A stretch of DNA of 64,000 nt from Tunturibacter psychrotolerans (GTDB lineage Bacteria; Acidobacteriota; Terriglobia; Terriglobales; Acidobacteriaceae): NCBI RefSeq assembly GCF_040359615.1, contig NZ_CP132942.1:4526001-4590000 (forward strand), given 5' to 3'. The notes under the pieces are model-generated. The model was not told where the DNA came from and made no database searches. It saw only the letters and a list, made by a program, of their open reading frames with translations. The translations under genes were made by a program, and so were the position numbers. Positions within the stretch are counted from its first letter, which is position 1. Each line of letters opens with the position of its first letter. This document shows, one piece after another, positions 52,474 to 62,518 of the stretch.

Positions 52474-54108
52474 TTATTTATTCTTCCTGTATCTCCGAAT
52501 CAGGTTCGTCGTAGAAGTATCGTGCGAAAGCGCAGGTTCTGTCGCGGCTTCCAGTTCCCCGATAATCTTTTGCGCCAGCACCTTGCCAAGTTCAACGCCC
52601 CATTGATCGAACGAGTCGATGCTCCAGATCGTACCTTGCGTAAACACCGCGTGCTCGTAGAGAGCAATCAACTTGCCCAGCACCTCCGGAGTCAGATGAT
52701 CCGCAAGAATCGTATTCGACGGACGATTTCCCTCAAACACCCGGTGCGGAACCAGCCAATCCGGTGTCCCTTCCGCCTTTACCTGCTCTGCAGTCTTGCC
52801 GAACGCCAGCGCCTCAGCCTGCGCAAACACATTCGCCATCAGCGTGTCATGATGTTTTCCCAGCGGATTGAGCGTCTTGTAGAACCCAATGAAGTCGCAA
52901 GGTATCAGCCGGGTCCCCTGGTGAATCAGCTGATAAAACGAGTGCTGGCCGTTCGTACCCGGCTCGCCCCAGTAGATGGGTCCCGTCTCCGTTGCAACAT
53001 GTGTTCCATCAAGAGTTACATGCTTGCCGTTGCTCTCCATCGTCAACTGCTGCAGATATGCTGGAAACCGCTTCAGGTACTGCTCATACGGCAGAACCGC
53101 AACCGTCTGCGCATCGAAGAAATCGGTGTACCAGACCGTCAGCAGGCCCAACAGAACCGGCAGATTGCTCGCGAACGGCGCCGTCCGGAAGTGCTCATCC
53201 ATCTCATGAAAGCCGGCCAGCATGGCACGAAAATTATCCGGCCCAATCGCCAGCATCGTCGACAGCCCAATCGCCGAGTCCATGGAATACCGCCCACCGA
53301 CCCAGTCCCAGAACTCGAACATATTCGCCGTATCGATACCGAACTTCGTAACTTCCTTCTCATTGGTCGAGATTGCGACAAAGTGCTTCGCAACGGCCTT
53401 CTCGTCACCGCCCAACCCAGCCAGCGACCAGTCGCGAGCCGTGTGAGCATTTGTCATCGTCTCCAGCGTCGTGAACGTCTTCGAAGCGACGAGAAAGAGC
53501 GTCTCATCCGCCTTGAGATCCTGCACCGCCTCCGCAAAGTCCGTACCATCGACATTCGAAACAAAGCGGAAGGTGATATCGCGCTGACTGTAGTGCTTCA
53601 GGGCTTCATACGCCATCACCGGCCCAAGGTCGGACCCGCCAATACCAATATTAATAACGTTCTTAATCCGCTTGCCCGTATGTCCCTTCCATGCCCCACT
53701 CCGAACGCGATCCGCAAAGCCCGCCATCTTGTCCAGCACAGCATGTACCGCCGGCACAACGTCCTCGCCATCGACGACGATCTTCTCACCCTTCGGCGCG
53801 CGCAAAGCCACATGCAGCACAGCACGATTCTCGGTGATGTTGATCTTTTCTCCGCTGAACATCGCATCGATCCGCGCCTTCAGCCCCGACTCTTCCGCCA
53901 GCTGAATAAGAAGTTTCAGCGTGTCGTTTGTAATCCGATTCTTCGAGTAGTCGAGAAAGATTCCGGCAGCTTCAAGGGTGAGCCGCTCCCCGCGCGCCGG
54001 ATCATCGGCAAACAGCTGCCGAAGCGTCGTACCGTGAATCTGCTCATAATGCGCTCCCAGCGCCTTCCATGCCGACCGCTCGCCGAGCGGCGCCAATTTC
54101 GTCGTCAT
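52474..54108 (-). CDS. pgi: Glucose-6-phosphate isomerase
   Basis: This 544-residue isomerase interconverts glucose-6-phosphate and fructose-6-phosphate. Signatures: [38 protein letters not shown], the PGI motif [18 protein letters not shown], and MESNGKHV with [14 protein letters not shown] near the active-site His. The C-terminal [11 protein letters not shown] is the second family signature. Length is normal for the E. coli type (549). The ribosome site GAGGAG lies 7 bp before ATG 54108. It heads the pgi-gnd-zwf group on the minus strand, so entry to glycolysis and the pentose phosphate branch are encoded together. Confidence 0.96.
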   Translation of the reverse strand: MTTKLAPLGERSAWKALGAHYEQIHGTTLRQLFADDPARGERLTLEAAGIFLDYSKNRITNDTLKLLIQLAEESGLKARIDAMFSGEKINITENRAVLHVALRAPKGEKIVVDGEDVVPAVHAVLDKMAGFADRVRSGAWKGHTGKRIKNVINIGIGGSDLGPVMAYEALKHYSQRDITFRFVSNVDGTDFAEAVQDLKADETLFLVASKTFTTLETMTNAHTARDWSLAGLGGDEKAVAKHFVAISTNEKEVTKFGIDTANMFEFWDWVGGRYSMDSAIGLSTMLAIGPDNFRAMLAGFHEMDEHFRTAPFASNLPVLLGLLTVWYTDFFDAQTVAVLPYEQYLKRFPAYLQQLTMESNGKHVTLDGTHVATETGPIYWGEPGTNGQHSFYQLIHQGTRLIPCDFIGFYKTLNPLGKHHDTLMANVFAQAEALAFGKTAEQVKAEGTPDWLVPHRVFEGNRPSNTILADHLTPEVLGKLIALYEHAVFTQGTIWSIDSFDQWGVELGKVLAQKIIGELEAATEPALSHDTSTTNLIRRYRKNK

Positions 54109-54439
54109 CTGCTTACTCCTCGTATCTCTGTATGTTCCCGCCAGACAAGATTACTATCCATTTCTGTTACAAGTACGGCCTTGGAGGTTGAAGCCGAAAA
54201 AACCTAAAACATTTCCGAAATTTTAATGAAAGTCTTCTTTTGTCACTGCTTCGAATCTACAAGCTCAACCTCGCCATTACGCATCTCTTTGCTATGGATG
54301 ATTTAAAGTCGAATTCGTATTCCACAAAATGCCCTCTTATTGCCATGAGAGACGGCAGGCAGCATAAAAGTTCCTCGCCTTTTACAAAAAAGAACGGAAA
54401 ACCCTCACCGTCAGACCCGTGCCATTGGACGCAGCCTCT
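54109..54439. other. Intergenic region upstream of pgi
   Basis: This stretch holds the pgi leader and ribosome site and the 3' flank of glmM. It is AT-rich near 54200-54240. I see no clear -10/-35 pair, no coding frame of note and no strong hairpin. Confidence 0.45.
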
Positions 54440-55786
54440 TCAGATCCCGATCTCAGTCCTTATCGCGGCAGCAATCGTGTCAGCATGATGTCGCATGAGC
54501 GGCTCCGATTCAGCTTCGATCATCACCCGAGCCAGCGCCTCCGTGCCGCTGTAACGAATTACCACTCGGCCCGAATCCGCAAGCTCGACCTCAGCAGCGC
54601 GAATCGCAGCAGCCACCGTCGGGATCCCTTCAAGCGGCTTTTTCTCTCTCACCTTCACGTTGAGAATCACCTGCGGAAAGACCTTAAGATCCGCAATCAA
54701 TTCAGCCAAAGACTTCCCGCTCCTGTGCACGACATCCAGCAACAGCAAAGCGGTCAACAGACCATCCCCCGTCGTGCTGCGCCCACTGAAGATAATATGT
54801 CCAGATTGTTCGCCACCTAAAGCCGCGCCCGTCGCAATCATCTGCTCAAGAACGTACTTGTCCCCCACCGCCGCGCGCAGCATCCCAATCCCGCTCCGCT
54901 TTAGGGCCGCCTCCAGCCCCATGTTCGACATCGTCGTCGCAACCACCGTCGAGTTCGTCAAAAGCCCCCGGCTCTGCAGATCGCGTGCCGCAAGCAGCAA
55001 CACCGCATCGCCATTAACCACGCGACCAAACTCATCGGCAAACAGCGCACGATCGGCATCACCGTCAAACGTGATCCCCATCGAAGCCCGCCGACTCTTC
55101 ACCTGTTCCGCAACGATCTCCGGGTGTAGTGCCCCGCAAACCTCATTGATATTGCGTCCATCCGGACTGGCATGGGTAATCAAAACCTCCCCGCCCAGAC
55201 CAGAAAACAGTTGAGGGGCAACCGAAGAAGCAGCTCCATTGGCACAATCAATCACGATGCGCTTCCCATCGAGCGAGAGACCAGGAACCGCGGCAAGCAG
55301 AAAGCGAACATACTCCGCGCGATCGGCATCGTTTACGGTAGGCGCAACCGTTTGTCGTGTCACTGACGTCGCGCTCGCGAGTTTGCGAAAGATCTCCTCT
55401 TCAATCGCAAGCTCAACCGTATCCGGAAGCTTATAGCCATCAGGCCCAAACAACTTAATCCCATTGTCCTGCCATGGATTGTGCGAGGCCGAGATAACAA
55501 TACCCGCAGCAAAACCATGCGTGTGCGTCAGGAACGCAACCGCCGGAGTAGTAATCACGCCCGCGTTTTCGACAGAAGCTCCGCCCGCGTCAAGCCCAGC
55601 CGTCAGTGTCGCGGCGATCCACTCGCTCGATTCGCGAGTATCCATACCAAGCAAAACACGTGGCCTCTGCGTCTTCGCTCCGAGGATCTGTGCGAGCGCA
55701 AGTCCAATAGCGTACACCGTGGTTGAATCCAACGGCGACTGCCCGGCGACAGCGCGAATGCCATCGGTTCCAAAGAGCTTCTTCAT
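54440..55786 (-). CDS. glmM: Phosphoglucosamine mutase
   Basis: This 448-residue enzyme converts glucosamine-6-phosphate to glucosamine-1-phosphate, needed for UDP-GlcNAc and hence peptidoglycan and lipopolysaccharide. The start KKLFGTDGIRA is diagnostic; the catalytic phosphoserine is Ser101 in ISASHNPWQDNGIK; metal binding is in TFDGDADRAL; EQSGHIIF and the C-terminal RYSGTEAL bind substrate phosphate. Length is normal (about 445). Its ATG shares a base with the stop of xseA, so translation is coupled. It is the last gene of the response regulator-DUF2905-xseA-glmM set. Confidence 0.96.
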   Translation of the reverse strand: MKKLFGTDGIRAVAGQSPLDSTTVYAIGLALAQILGAKTQRPRVLLGMDTRESSEWIAATLTAGLDAGGASVENAGVITTPAVAFLTHTHGFAAGIVISASHNPWQDNGIKLFGPDGYKLPDTVELAIEEEIFRKLASATSVTRQTVAPTVNDADRAEYVRFLLAAVPGLSLDGKRIVIDCANGAASSVAPQLFSGLGGEVLITHASPDGRNINEVCGALHPEIVAEQVKSRRASMGITFDGDADRALFADEFGRVVNGDAVLLLAARDLQSRGLLTNSTVVATTMSNMGLEAALKRSGIGMLRAAVGDKYVLEQMIATGAALGGEQSGHIIFSGRSTTGDGLLTALLLLDVVHRSGKSLAELIADLKVFPQVILNVKVREKKPLEGIPTVAAAIRAAEVELADSGRVVIRYSGTEALARVMIEAESEPLMRHHADTIAAAIRTEIGI

Positions 55787-57417
55787 TACTTGCTGGTCTC
55801 CATTATTTTTACGTCCAGGTGTGTGCGTGTTATCTCTGCTTCAATCGTTCCCTGCGCAAGCCGCGCTAATATTGTCTGCCCCGCAACCGCATCTGCGGAA
55901 GACCGCAGCAACGTGTCATCCGCAGCTCCTCCTCCTTGCAGATAAACCAGGGCATAACCCCGCGACAAAACCGCGAGCGGTGACAGCGCGTTCAACCTCG
56001 CTGACGTCCTCTCGAGACGCGTACGCCGGCTCGCAACGGTCTCACCTGCGGCTCGCTCCAATCGCTGCGTCGAAGCCTCCAGACGATGATGCGTAGCCGC
56101 GATGCGAACCGTGGTGTCTTGCCGGCGAAGACGCTCCCTCACCAGATTCAACCTCTGGCCCGGCATACGAACGCTACGCTGCACCGCCGCATCAAGACGA
56201 AGCCGAAGCTCATCAAGCCGCTGGCCCCTGCGGCTAACGGCGTCCAGCAGACGGTTCAACACAACCTCTGCAGAAAGCCGTGCGTAGCGCTGTCTCGCAT
56301 GCATCAGATGAAATCTTCCAGCCCGCTGCACTCTCGCACTCAACGCACCGACGCGCTCCTCAATGCGATGCTGTGCCGCCGTGACCAACTCAGCAGCAGC
56401 CGATGGCGTCGGTGCGCGAAGGTCCGCGACGAAATCGGCAATCGTAAAGTCAGTCTCGTGCCCAATCGCCGAGACCACAGGAATTGCAGAAGCCGCAATC
56501 GTGCGCGCCAGCGCCTCGTCATTGAACCCGACTAAATCTTCCATCGACCCGCCGCCCCTCGCAATCACAATCACGTCCGCCAGCGAAGGATTCGCATTGA
56601 ACCAGCGAACTCCCGCAGCCACAGATGTTGGGCTCGACACTCCCTGCATCGTCGCCGGATACACCAGCAAATTGAGCCGCGCATGACGGCGACGAACGAC
56701 ATTGACAATGTCCCGAATCACAGCTCCGCTTGGCGAAGTCACAATCCCAATGCACTTCGGAAATGACGGCAACTGCCGTTTACGAGCCGCATCAAACAGC
56801 CCTTCAGAGAGCAGCCGCGCTTTGAGCTGTTCGAACGCAAGTTGCAGCGCACCAGCCCCGCGTGGCTCCATCGTCTCTGCAATCAGCTGGAGCTGACCCC
56901 GGCTCTCATACACCGAGATGCGCCCCCGCACCAAAACCGCAAGGCCATCCGCAGGCCGGAAGCGCAGCAAAACAGCCTGACGCCGAAACAGCACAACCGG
57001 CAGCTGAGCTTCGCCATCCTTCAACGTGAAATAGATATGTCCCGAAGGCGCGTGCCGACAGTTCGAAATCTCACCTTCGACCCAAAGGTCCGTATACGTC
57101 GTCTCGATCTGCTGACGAACATTGATGACTAGCGCACGAACACTCCAGATCCGGCGTTCCGTCATCAGGTCATTCCTGCCTACATCTTTTCTCGGCGCAG
57201 GCCCCGCCGCAGTCTCACTCACTTCGTCGCGAATAACATCTTCAACCGAAGCCGCGACAGGCAACGCCACATCCTCTTCAGAAACAGAAAAAAGTGCCGT
57301 TTGAAAGACCGGCCCAGACGCCGTTTTCAGGATTGTTGGCCGCCTTCCCGTCCGGATCTTCCCTCGCCGCGCTCGCAGGCTGGCCAGTGTCGGCGGATTG
57401 TCTTCTCTTTCGGACAT
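55786..57417 (-). CDS. xseA: Exodeoxyribonuclease VII large subunit, N-terminally extended
   Basis: This 543-residue nuclease subunit degrades single-stranded DNA to oligonucleotides with the small subunit XseB. The OB-fold starts near residue 90 (WSVRALVINVRQQIETTYTD, then WVEGEISNCRHAPSGHIYFT). The catalytic domain follows with GIVTSPSGAVIRDI, VIVIARGGGSMEDL, FNDEALARTIAAS and SAIGHETDFTIADF, then a long coiled-coil region and the closing RGYALV. The first 85 residues are an Arg/Ser/Glu-rich extension absent from standard XseA (about 400-455). A start at the internal ATG 57162 (MTERRIWSV) would give a normal-length protein, so the extension may be untranslated. xseB is not in the window. 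Confidence 0.92.
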   Translation of the reverse strand: MSEREDNPPTLASLRARRGKIRTGRRPTILKTASGPVFQTALFSVSEEDVALPVAASVEDVIRDEVSETAAGPAPRKDVGRNDLMTERRIWSVRALVINVRQQIETTYTDLWVEGEISNCRHAPSGHIYFTLKDGEAQLPVVLFRRQAVLLRFRPADGLAVLVRGRISVYESRGQLQLIAETMEPRGAGALQLAFEQLKARLLSEGLFDAARKRQLPSFPKCIGIVTSPSGAVIRDIVNVVRRRHARLNLLVYPATMQGVSSPTSVAAGVRWFNANPSLADVIVIARGGGSMEDLVGFNDEALARTIAASAIPVVSAIGHETDFTIADFVADLRAPTPSAAAELVTAAQHRIEERVGALSARVQRAGRFHLMHARQRYARLSAEVVLNRLLDAVSRRGQRLDELRLRLDAAVQRSVRMPGQRLNLVRERLRRQDTTVRIAATHHRLEASTQRLERAAGETVASRRTRLERTSARLNALSPLAVLSRGYALVYLQGGGAADDTLLRSSADAVAGQTILARLAQGTIEAEITRTHLDVKIMETSK

Positions 57418-57458
57418 TCTTGCCTGAGTCTAGCACCGCAACGCGGCTCCTCAGACGT

Positions 57459-57683
57459 TCAACGGCGCAGTCTTCCCACAGCCCAGAGAATCAAGCTCAG
57501 CACCACGCTGATCACAATTGAAGTTGCAATGGGAAACGACACCGACCATCCCCGGCCACGCCAGTTGAGGTCGCCAGGAAGCCGCCCAACCGGCAGATTC
57601 AGTCGATTCAACCCGAGAACGATCCCACCAACCACAACCAGCAGCAAACCGAGAAAGATGAGAGTACGGCCCAGGTCAGGCAT
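57459..57683 (-). CDS. DUF2905 family small membrane protein
   Basis: This 74-residue protein has two transmembrane helices (TLIFLGLLLVVVGGIVLGL near the start and IATSIVISVVLSLILWAVG near the end) joined by a Gly/Pro/Arg-rich loop (LPVGRLPGDLNWRGRG), the mark of the DUF2905 family. Its role is unknown. It stands 14 bp after the response regulator and 41 bp before xseA on the same strand, so it is part of that operon; in many genomes members sit near DNA-repair or tRNA-modification genes. It is the normal length for the family. Confidence 0.85.
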   Translation of the reverse strand: MPDLGRTLIFLGLLLVVVGGIVLGLNRLNLPVGRLPGDLNWRGRGWSVSFPIATSIVISVVLSLILWAVGRLRR

Positions 57684-57697
57684 GCTGCACCACTTCT

Positions 57698-58069
57698 CTA
57701 AGCAGTTGCCAGCAGCGCGGCAGCCTCACGCAAAAGCTCCGACGGCTGGCACGGCTTTGTAAGAATGCCAACGGGCCGCGACAGTTTGCGCGCCTGCTCC
57801 CGCACATTTTTCAGATTGGAATAAAACCCCGTCAGAACGAGAATCTGGCAGGCCGGCAACTCACGCGTCACATCGCTGACCAGCGAAAGTCCATCTCGTC
57901 CCGGCATCGTCACATCACACAGAAGCAGGTTCGGCTCAAATTCACGCGAACACTCTAAGCCTTGATCTGCCGAATAAGCGGCCTTCGCCGTGAAACCACT
58001 CTTCTCGAAGATGAGAGTGAGCGTGTCAGCCACAAGACGATCATCATCAACCACCAGAACTCGCTTCAT
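57698..58069 (-). CDS. Single-domain response regulator
   Basis: This 123-residue CheY-like receiver has no output domain. The acidic pocket is VDDDR (Asp8-10), the phosphoacceptor Asp52 is in LLLCDVTMPGRDG, Thr80 is in LVLTG and Lys105 in TKPCQP, so all catalytic positions are present and phosphorylation is expected. A ribosome site GGAGGG lies 5 bp before ATG 58069. It is first in the operon with DUF2905, xseA and glmM. No histidine kinase is adjacent. It may act as a shuttle or inhibitor in a phosphorelay encoded elsewhere. Confidence 0.9.
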   Translation of the reverse strand: MKRVLVVDDDRLVADTLTLIFEKSGFTAKAAYSADQGLECSREFEPNLLLCDVTMPGRDGLSLVSDVTRELPACQILVLTGFYSNLKNVREQARKLSRPVGILTKPCQPSELLREAAALLATA

Positions 58070-58326
58070 GGTTGCCCTCCGTGCGAAATGCGCGCGAACA
58101 CTTATCCGATGGGTCTAGACTAGGCTTCAAAAAGTATGTTTGTCTAATCAAAAATCGATGATTTCATCGCCTAAAGATTTAGACTCCGTTCTTCAGGCAA
58201 CGTCACAAAACGAGATTTGCACAAGCAAGTTTGCCGGGATCACCTGCGATTCTATCCGCAGAGAATCGCAACTTCACCTCTGGTAAGGTTTACCTCAGAA
58301 CACTGACTTCAACTAAGGATCCTCTT

Positions 58327-59517
58327 TTGCGCGTCGCCGCATTCATCGCCGGTTTTTTCTTCTGCTGGGGTGTCGCACTCGACGCCTTCCAGACCATCAT
58401 CCTTCCCAGGCGTCCGACAGGTCGATTCCGAATCACCCGCATCTTTTTCATCGTCACCTGGGCGCCCTGGGTATTCATGGCTGACCACGCCTCAAACAAA
58501 AAAATACGCGACCAGATCTACAGCATCTACGGCCCGCTGTCTCTCCTTTTGCTACTTCTCTGTTGGGCAATTCTTCTCATCTTCGGCTTTGGATTGTTCT
58601 ACTTTTCAATGCGTTCCCCCTTTGGCGACGTCATAATGAGCCACAGCAACAGTGCGTGGGCAAAGTTCGGTACCGACCTCTACGTCAGTGGAACAACCCT
58701 CTTCACTCTGGGCCTCGGCGACGTCGTTCCCCACAGCCCGTTCGCTCGAGCCTTCATCATCTTCGAGTCAGGCGTAGGCCTCGGGTTCGTGGCCCTCGTC
58801 ATCGGCTATCTTCCCGTTTTGTATCAGGCATTTTCCCGCCGCGAGATCAGCGTAGCCTTACTCGATGCAAGAGCCGGCTCTCCGCCCAACGCCGCCGAAC
58901 TTATCCGACGCCACTCCTTCACTGGCAGCGAGGACGCCGTCATCGCGCTCCTCGAAGAGTGGGAGCGCTGGTCGGCAGAGATTCTCGAATCGCACATCTC
59001 CTACCCCATTCTTTGCTTCTACCGTTCGCAGCACGACACCCAAAGTTGGCTCGCCGCACTTGTCTCAATCCTTGACGCCTGCGCGCTTCTGATCTCGGTC
59101 ATCGAGGGCACCCACTCACGCCAGGCTCAGCTTACCTTTGTCATGTCCCGTCACGCGCTTACCGACATCAGCGAGGTCTTTGGCCTCATGAAACTAAAAC
59201 CAAAACAGCATCAAGCCACCCTCGACCGCCTCCCATCCAACGACTTTTACCATCTGTGCGAGGCCCTTGGAGAAAATCAGGTCCGGCTCTGTGGCGACCC
59301 CGCCGCTGCCCAACGCCTCAACACACTCCGTGCTCTATACGAACCCCAGGCCTTCGCTCTCTCCGAGTATCTTCGTGTGTCACTCCCCGTCTGGGTAGCG
59401 CCACCAAAACTAAACGACCAGTGGAGCATCCTCACGAGAATGCGAACCGACGCAGCGACAGCGGTCAAAGCCACCGGCGATCCCTCTCCCTTCTTCCTCG
59501 ACGAAGACCACGGCTGA
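58327..59517 (+). CDS. Two-pore-helix ion channel family protein
   Basis: This membrane protein of about 396 residues has a K+-channel-like pore. Four hydrophobic segments lie in the first 180 residues (AAFIAGFFFCWGVALDAF; YGPLSLLLLLLCWAILLIFG; a pore segment; IIFESGVGLGFVALVIGYLP). The selectivity-filter-like TLGLGD (about 127-132) stands where channels have TVGYGD, with Tyr replaced by Leu. The last 200 residues are helical and cytosolic with no RCK motif. The frame has no early ATG; TTG 58327 has AAGGA 7 bp before it and begins just ahead of the first helix, so I choose it over TTG 58231. Ion selectivity is uncertain. It is divergent from the response regulator operon. Confidence 0.75.
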   Translation: MRVAAFIAGFFFCWGVALDAFQTIILPRRPTGRFRITRIFFIVTWAPWVFMADHASNKKIRDQIYSIYGPLSLLLLLLCWAILLIFGFGLFYFSMRSPFGDVIMSHSNSAWAKFGTDLYVSGTTLFTLGLGDVVPHSPFARAFIIFESGVGLGFVALVIGYLPVLYQAFSRREISVALLDARAGSPPNAAELIRRHSFTGSEDAVIALLEEWERWSAEILESHISYPILCFYRSQHDTQSWLAALVSILDACALLISVIEGTHSRQAQLTFVMSRHALTDISEVFGLMKLKPKQHQATLDRLPSNDFYHLCEALGENQVRLCGDPAAAQRLNTLRALYEPQAFALSEYLRVSLPVWVAPPKLNDQWSILTRMRTDAATAVKATGDPSPFFLDEDHG

Positions 59518-59536
59518 GCTCCCCGTTAACGCAGAT

Positions 59537-59568
59537 TCGGGATGCAAGGGCTAAACCCTGCATCCCGA
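59537..59568. terminator. Hairpin between convergent genes
   Basis: TCGGGATGCA-A-GGG pairs with CCCTGCATCCCGA over loop CTAAA (59537-59568), with one bulged A. It lies between the channel gene (stop 59517) and the TPR gene (stop 59603), and would fit as a shared terminator although no T run follows. Confidence 0.55.
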
Positions 59569-59602
59569 TCTCACTCCAAACCCACTTCCAACAAAAGACG
59601 TT

Positions 59603-60334
59603 CTACTGCCCTCCAGGCCCGGTCGGCGCAGGATTCAGCTTCTGAGCAGCCAGCGTCCCCGCCGCACCTTTGGCATCTTTATCCTTCAGCTGCGCATAAA
59701 TCTTCTTCGCAAGCTCCGGCTGGCCCTGGGCCTCATACAGCTCAGCAAGCTGCAGTTGTGCCAGCCCAGCGGGCACGGTGGTCGTTGGCTTGGCGGTTAG
59801 TTCCTTATAAAGATCCACAGCCTGCGAATCACGTCCGGTCTGCCGATAAAGCTGCGCCAGCGAAATCTTCGCTAGTGCTGCAAGGTCACCATTCCATCCG
59901 CTCGCCACCTGCTTCAACGTGCTCTCGGCCGGGCCGTTCTGTCCCTCTTCCATGTAGGTCAGCCCAGCAAAGTAGCGAGCCACACGCCCATCCGGAGTCA
60001 TCCCGTACTTGTCCGCTACGCCGTTGAACAGATCATTCGCGGCCTTGGCCCGTTCCGTCGCCGACGCATACGTCTTTACCCCCGGAGGTACCTGCTGCCC
60101 CGGCGAAGCAAGCGGCGTCTGGTAAGCCTGCATCGCTGCGCCAAACGCAACAGAGGCCTGCTCCGCGCGGCTGTTGTAAATCAGCGCCCCGGCTACCACT
60201 ACCAGGAGCGCCACAAGCACAATGGCGCTGGTTGCGATCAAGGAACGGCGGTTTTCACTGGCCCACTCCAGCCCATGCTGGGTGGTATCGACGAACTGGT
60301 CATGCTTAAGAGCTTGCTTGGTCTGCTGGTCCAC
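59603..60334 (-). CDS. TPR-containing membrane-anchored protein (YfgM-like)
   Basis: This 243-residue protein has one N-terminal transmembrane helix (LIATSAIVLVALLVVVAGAL, about 32-51) after a charged cytosolic tail (DQQTKQALKHDQFVD), then a periplasmic region with TPR-like helices (ARYFAGLTYMEEGQ, AKISLAQLYRQTGRDSQAVD, AQLQLAELYEAQGQPELAKK). This matches the TPR_21/YfgM family, which in E. coli works with SecYEG and periplasmic chaperones. The start is GTG 60334. The C-terminus is Pro/Gly-rich. It has no operon partner on its strand. A role in protein export or quality control is inferred from family likeness. Confidence 0.75.
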   Translation of the reverse strand: MDQQTKQALKHDQFVDTTQHGLEWASENRRSLIATSAIVLVALLVVVAGALIYNSRAEQASVAFGAAMQAYQTPLASPGQQVPPGVKTYASATERAKAANDLFNGVADKYGMTPDGRVARYFAGLTYMEEGQNGPAESTLKQVASGWNGDLAALAKISLAQLYRQTGRDSQAVDLYKELTAKPTTTVPAGLAQLQLAELYEAQGQPELAKKIYAQLKDKDAKGAAGTLAAQKLNPAPTGPGGQ

Positions 60335-60618
60335 TTTGTCTTGTTCTTCCTTTATTGCTCGTCGCGGATTTACCGCTTCAAGAGAACTGGTTGCGCGAAG
60401 TCACGGCGCAGAACTTTAAGTCTATCAGCGCGCGCAACCAGATTGTGCTTCAAACTCATCCCAAATCAACGAGCGAAGAAAAATCCTCATGAAATGAAGG
60501 AATTGGCGAAAAAGACTTCTAGCCGTCAGTCGCGATAAAATCGCCCTCACTCCCCCAGGGTTGACAGTCCCACCGCCAAGGCGAAGACTTGTACGCGAAG
60601 GAATTTGCCCCCCGACTT

Positions 60619-62466
60619 ATGAAGACAGTAACCACCGAAGCAGCCATCGCAGTTCCACCCACCACCAACAAACACCTCATCCGCTGGGTAGAAAAGATGG
60701 CAGACCTCTGCCAGCCTGACCGCATCCACTGGATCGACGGATCCCAGGCCGAGTACGACTTCCTCTGCAACCAGCTCGTCCACACCGGAACCTTCACCAA
60801 GCTCAACGAAAAGCTCTGGCCCGGCTGCTTCCTCGCCCGCTCCGCCCCCAACGACGTCGCCCGCGTCGAAGACCGCACCTTCATCTGTTCCCTCTCCAAG
60901 GACACCGCCGGCCCCACCAACAATTGGGAAGACCCCTTCGTCATGCGCAAAAAGCTCAAGGCCCTCTTCAAAGGAGCCATGCGCGGCCGCACTATGTACG
61001 TCCTTCCCTACTCCATGGGCCCCATTGGCTCGCCTATGTCGCAGATCGGCGTCCAGCTCACAGACTCCGCCTACGCCGTCGTCAACATGCGCATCATGGC
61101 CCGCATCGGAGCCCCAGTCTTCGCCGAAATCGACAAAGACGAAAAGCGTGTCGTCCCCTGCATGCACACCGTCGGCGTCCCCCTCGCCCCCGGCCAGCAG
61201 GACGTCCCGTGGCCCTGCAACGATGAAAAATACATCGTCCACTTCCCCGAAACCCGCGAGATCTGGTCCTACGGCTCCGGCTACGGCGGCAACGCGCTCC
61301 TCGGCAAAAAGTGTTTCGCCCTCCGCATCGCCTCCAACATCGCTCGCGACGAAGGCTGGATGGCCGAGCACATGCTCATCGTCGGCGTCGAATCCCCCAA
61401 GCGCCCCGATGGCACCACCGAAAAAACCTATGTAGCCGCCGCCTTCCCCAGCGCCTGCGGCAAAACCAACTTCGCCATGATGATCCCACCCGCCGGCTTC
61501 GAAGGCTGGAAGGTCTGGACCGTTGGCGACGACATCGCCTGGATCAAGCCCGACGCCAACGGCCAGCTCCGCGCCATCAACCCCGAATACGGCTTCTTCG
61601 GTGTAGCCCCCGGCACCAGCGCAAAGACTAACCCCAACGCCATGGCCGCGCTGGCCAAAAACACCATCTTCACCAACGTAGCTCTCACCTCTGAGGGTGG
61701 CGTTTGGTGGGAGGGCATGACCGACACCCCACCCGCCGAACTCATCGACTGGCGCGGCAACCGCTGGACACCAGCCATCGCAAAAGAAACCAACCAACCC
61801 GCCGCCCACCCCAACGGTCGCTTCACCGCCCCCGCCGCCCAGTGCCCCACCATCGACCCCGACTGGGAGAACCCCAACGGCGTCCCCATCTCCGCCTTCA
61901 TCTTCGGAGGCCGCCGCCCTACCACCATGCCGCTCGTCTACCAGGCCTTCAACTGGTCCGCGGGCGTCTACATCGGCGCCACCATGGGCTCTGAAACCAC
62001 CGCAGCCGCCGGAGGCGCCATCGGCAAAGTCCGCCGCGATCCCATGGCCATGCTTCCCTTCTGCGGCTATCACATGGGCGACTACTTCCGTCACTGGCTC
62101 AAGATGCAGCGCAACCTCTCCGCTACACCACGCGTCTTCCACGTGAACTGGTTCCGCAAAGCCCCCGACGGCAGCTTCCTCTGGCCCGGCTACAGCGAAA
62201 ACATGCGCGTCCTCAAGTGGATCGTCGACCGTGTCCGCGGCCGCGCCCAGGGCAAAGAGACTCCCATCGGCTGGACCCCACACTTCGACGACATGAACTG
62301 GAAGGGCCTCGACTTCCCCCGCGAAACCTTCGAGACCCTTCAAACCGTAGACCGCGCCCAATGGAAACAAGAGGTCATGGGTCACGAAGAGCTCTTCCTG
62401 GCCCTCCACGACCATCTCCCCCCCGAGATGATCTACGAACGCGAACTCCTAATCTGCCGCCTCTAA
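60619..62466 (+). CDS. pckG: Phosphoenolpyruvate carboxykinase (GTP)
   Basis: This 615-residue GTP-dependent enzyme interconverts oxaloacetate and phosphoenolpyruvate, the first step of gluconeogenesis. Signatures: [32 protein letters not shown], the P-loop-like kinase motif [13 protein letters not shown], the metal and nucleotide block [25 protein letters not shown] and the C-terminal NWFRK. Length fits the GTP class (about 600-620), not the ATP class. I use ATG 60619; a TTG at 60589 would add ten residues. The gene is strongly GC-biased in third positions, which creates a long open frame on the opposite strand. It stands alone and ends in a hairpin. Confidence 0.96.
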   Translation: MKTVTTEAAIAVPPTTNKHLIRWVEKMADLCQPDRIHWIDGSQAEYDFLCNQLVHTGTFTKLNEKLWPGCFLARSAPNDVARVEDRTFICSLSKDTAGPTNNWEDPFVMRKKLKALFKGAMRGRTMYVLPYSMGPIGSPMSQIGVQLTDSAYAVVNMRIMARIGAPVFAEIDKDEKRVVPCMHTVGVPLAPGQQDVPWPCNDEKYIVHFPETREIWSYGSGYGGNALLGKKCFALRIASNIARDEGWMAEHMLIVGVESPKRPDGTTEKTYVAAAFPSACGKTNFAMMIPPAGFEGWKVWTVGDDIAWIKPDANGQLRAINPEYGFFGVAPGTSAKTNPNAMAALAKNTIFTNVALTSEGGVWWEGMTDTPPAELIDWRGNRWTPAIAKETNQPAAHPNGRFTAPAAQCPTIDPDWENPNGVPISAFIFGGRRPTTMPLVYQAFNWSAGVYIGATMGSETTAAAGGAIGKVRRDPMAMLPFCGYHMGDYFRHWLKMQRNLSATPRVFHVNWFRKAPDGSFLWPGYSENMRVLKWIVDRVRGRAQGKETPIGWTPHFDDMNWKGLDFPRETFETLQTVDRAQWKQEVMGHEELFLALHDHLPPEMIYERELLICRL

Positions 62467-62482
62467 CAACTCAGAGGCGGCA
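62455..62482 (+). terminator. Hairpin at the end of pckG
   Basis: TGCCGCCTCT (62455-62464) pairs exactly with AGAGGCGGCA (62473-62482) over 8 nt; the left arm includes the last codons of pckG and the first base of the stop. No T run follows. It lies between pckG and the convergent cytochrome gene (stop 62519). Confidence 0.5.
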
Positions 62483-62518
62483 GCTTCCTCACACCAGAGT
62501 GACCCGACTCCGACCGCA

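Noticed and set aside
52522..54207. Plus-strand open frame of 561 codons opposite pgi
   Set aside because: Arg-rich antisense translation with no motif; pgi is unambiguous.
60547..62415. Minus-strand open frame of 622 codons opposite pckG
   Set aside because: Its length comes from third-position GC bias of pckG; the translation is Gly/Ala/Val/Asp-rich with no domain, and pckG is certain on the other strand.
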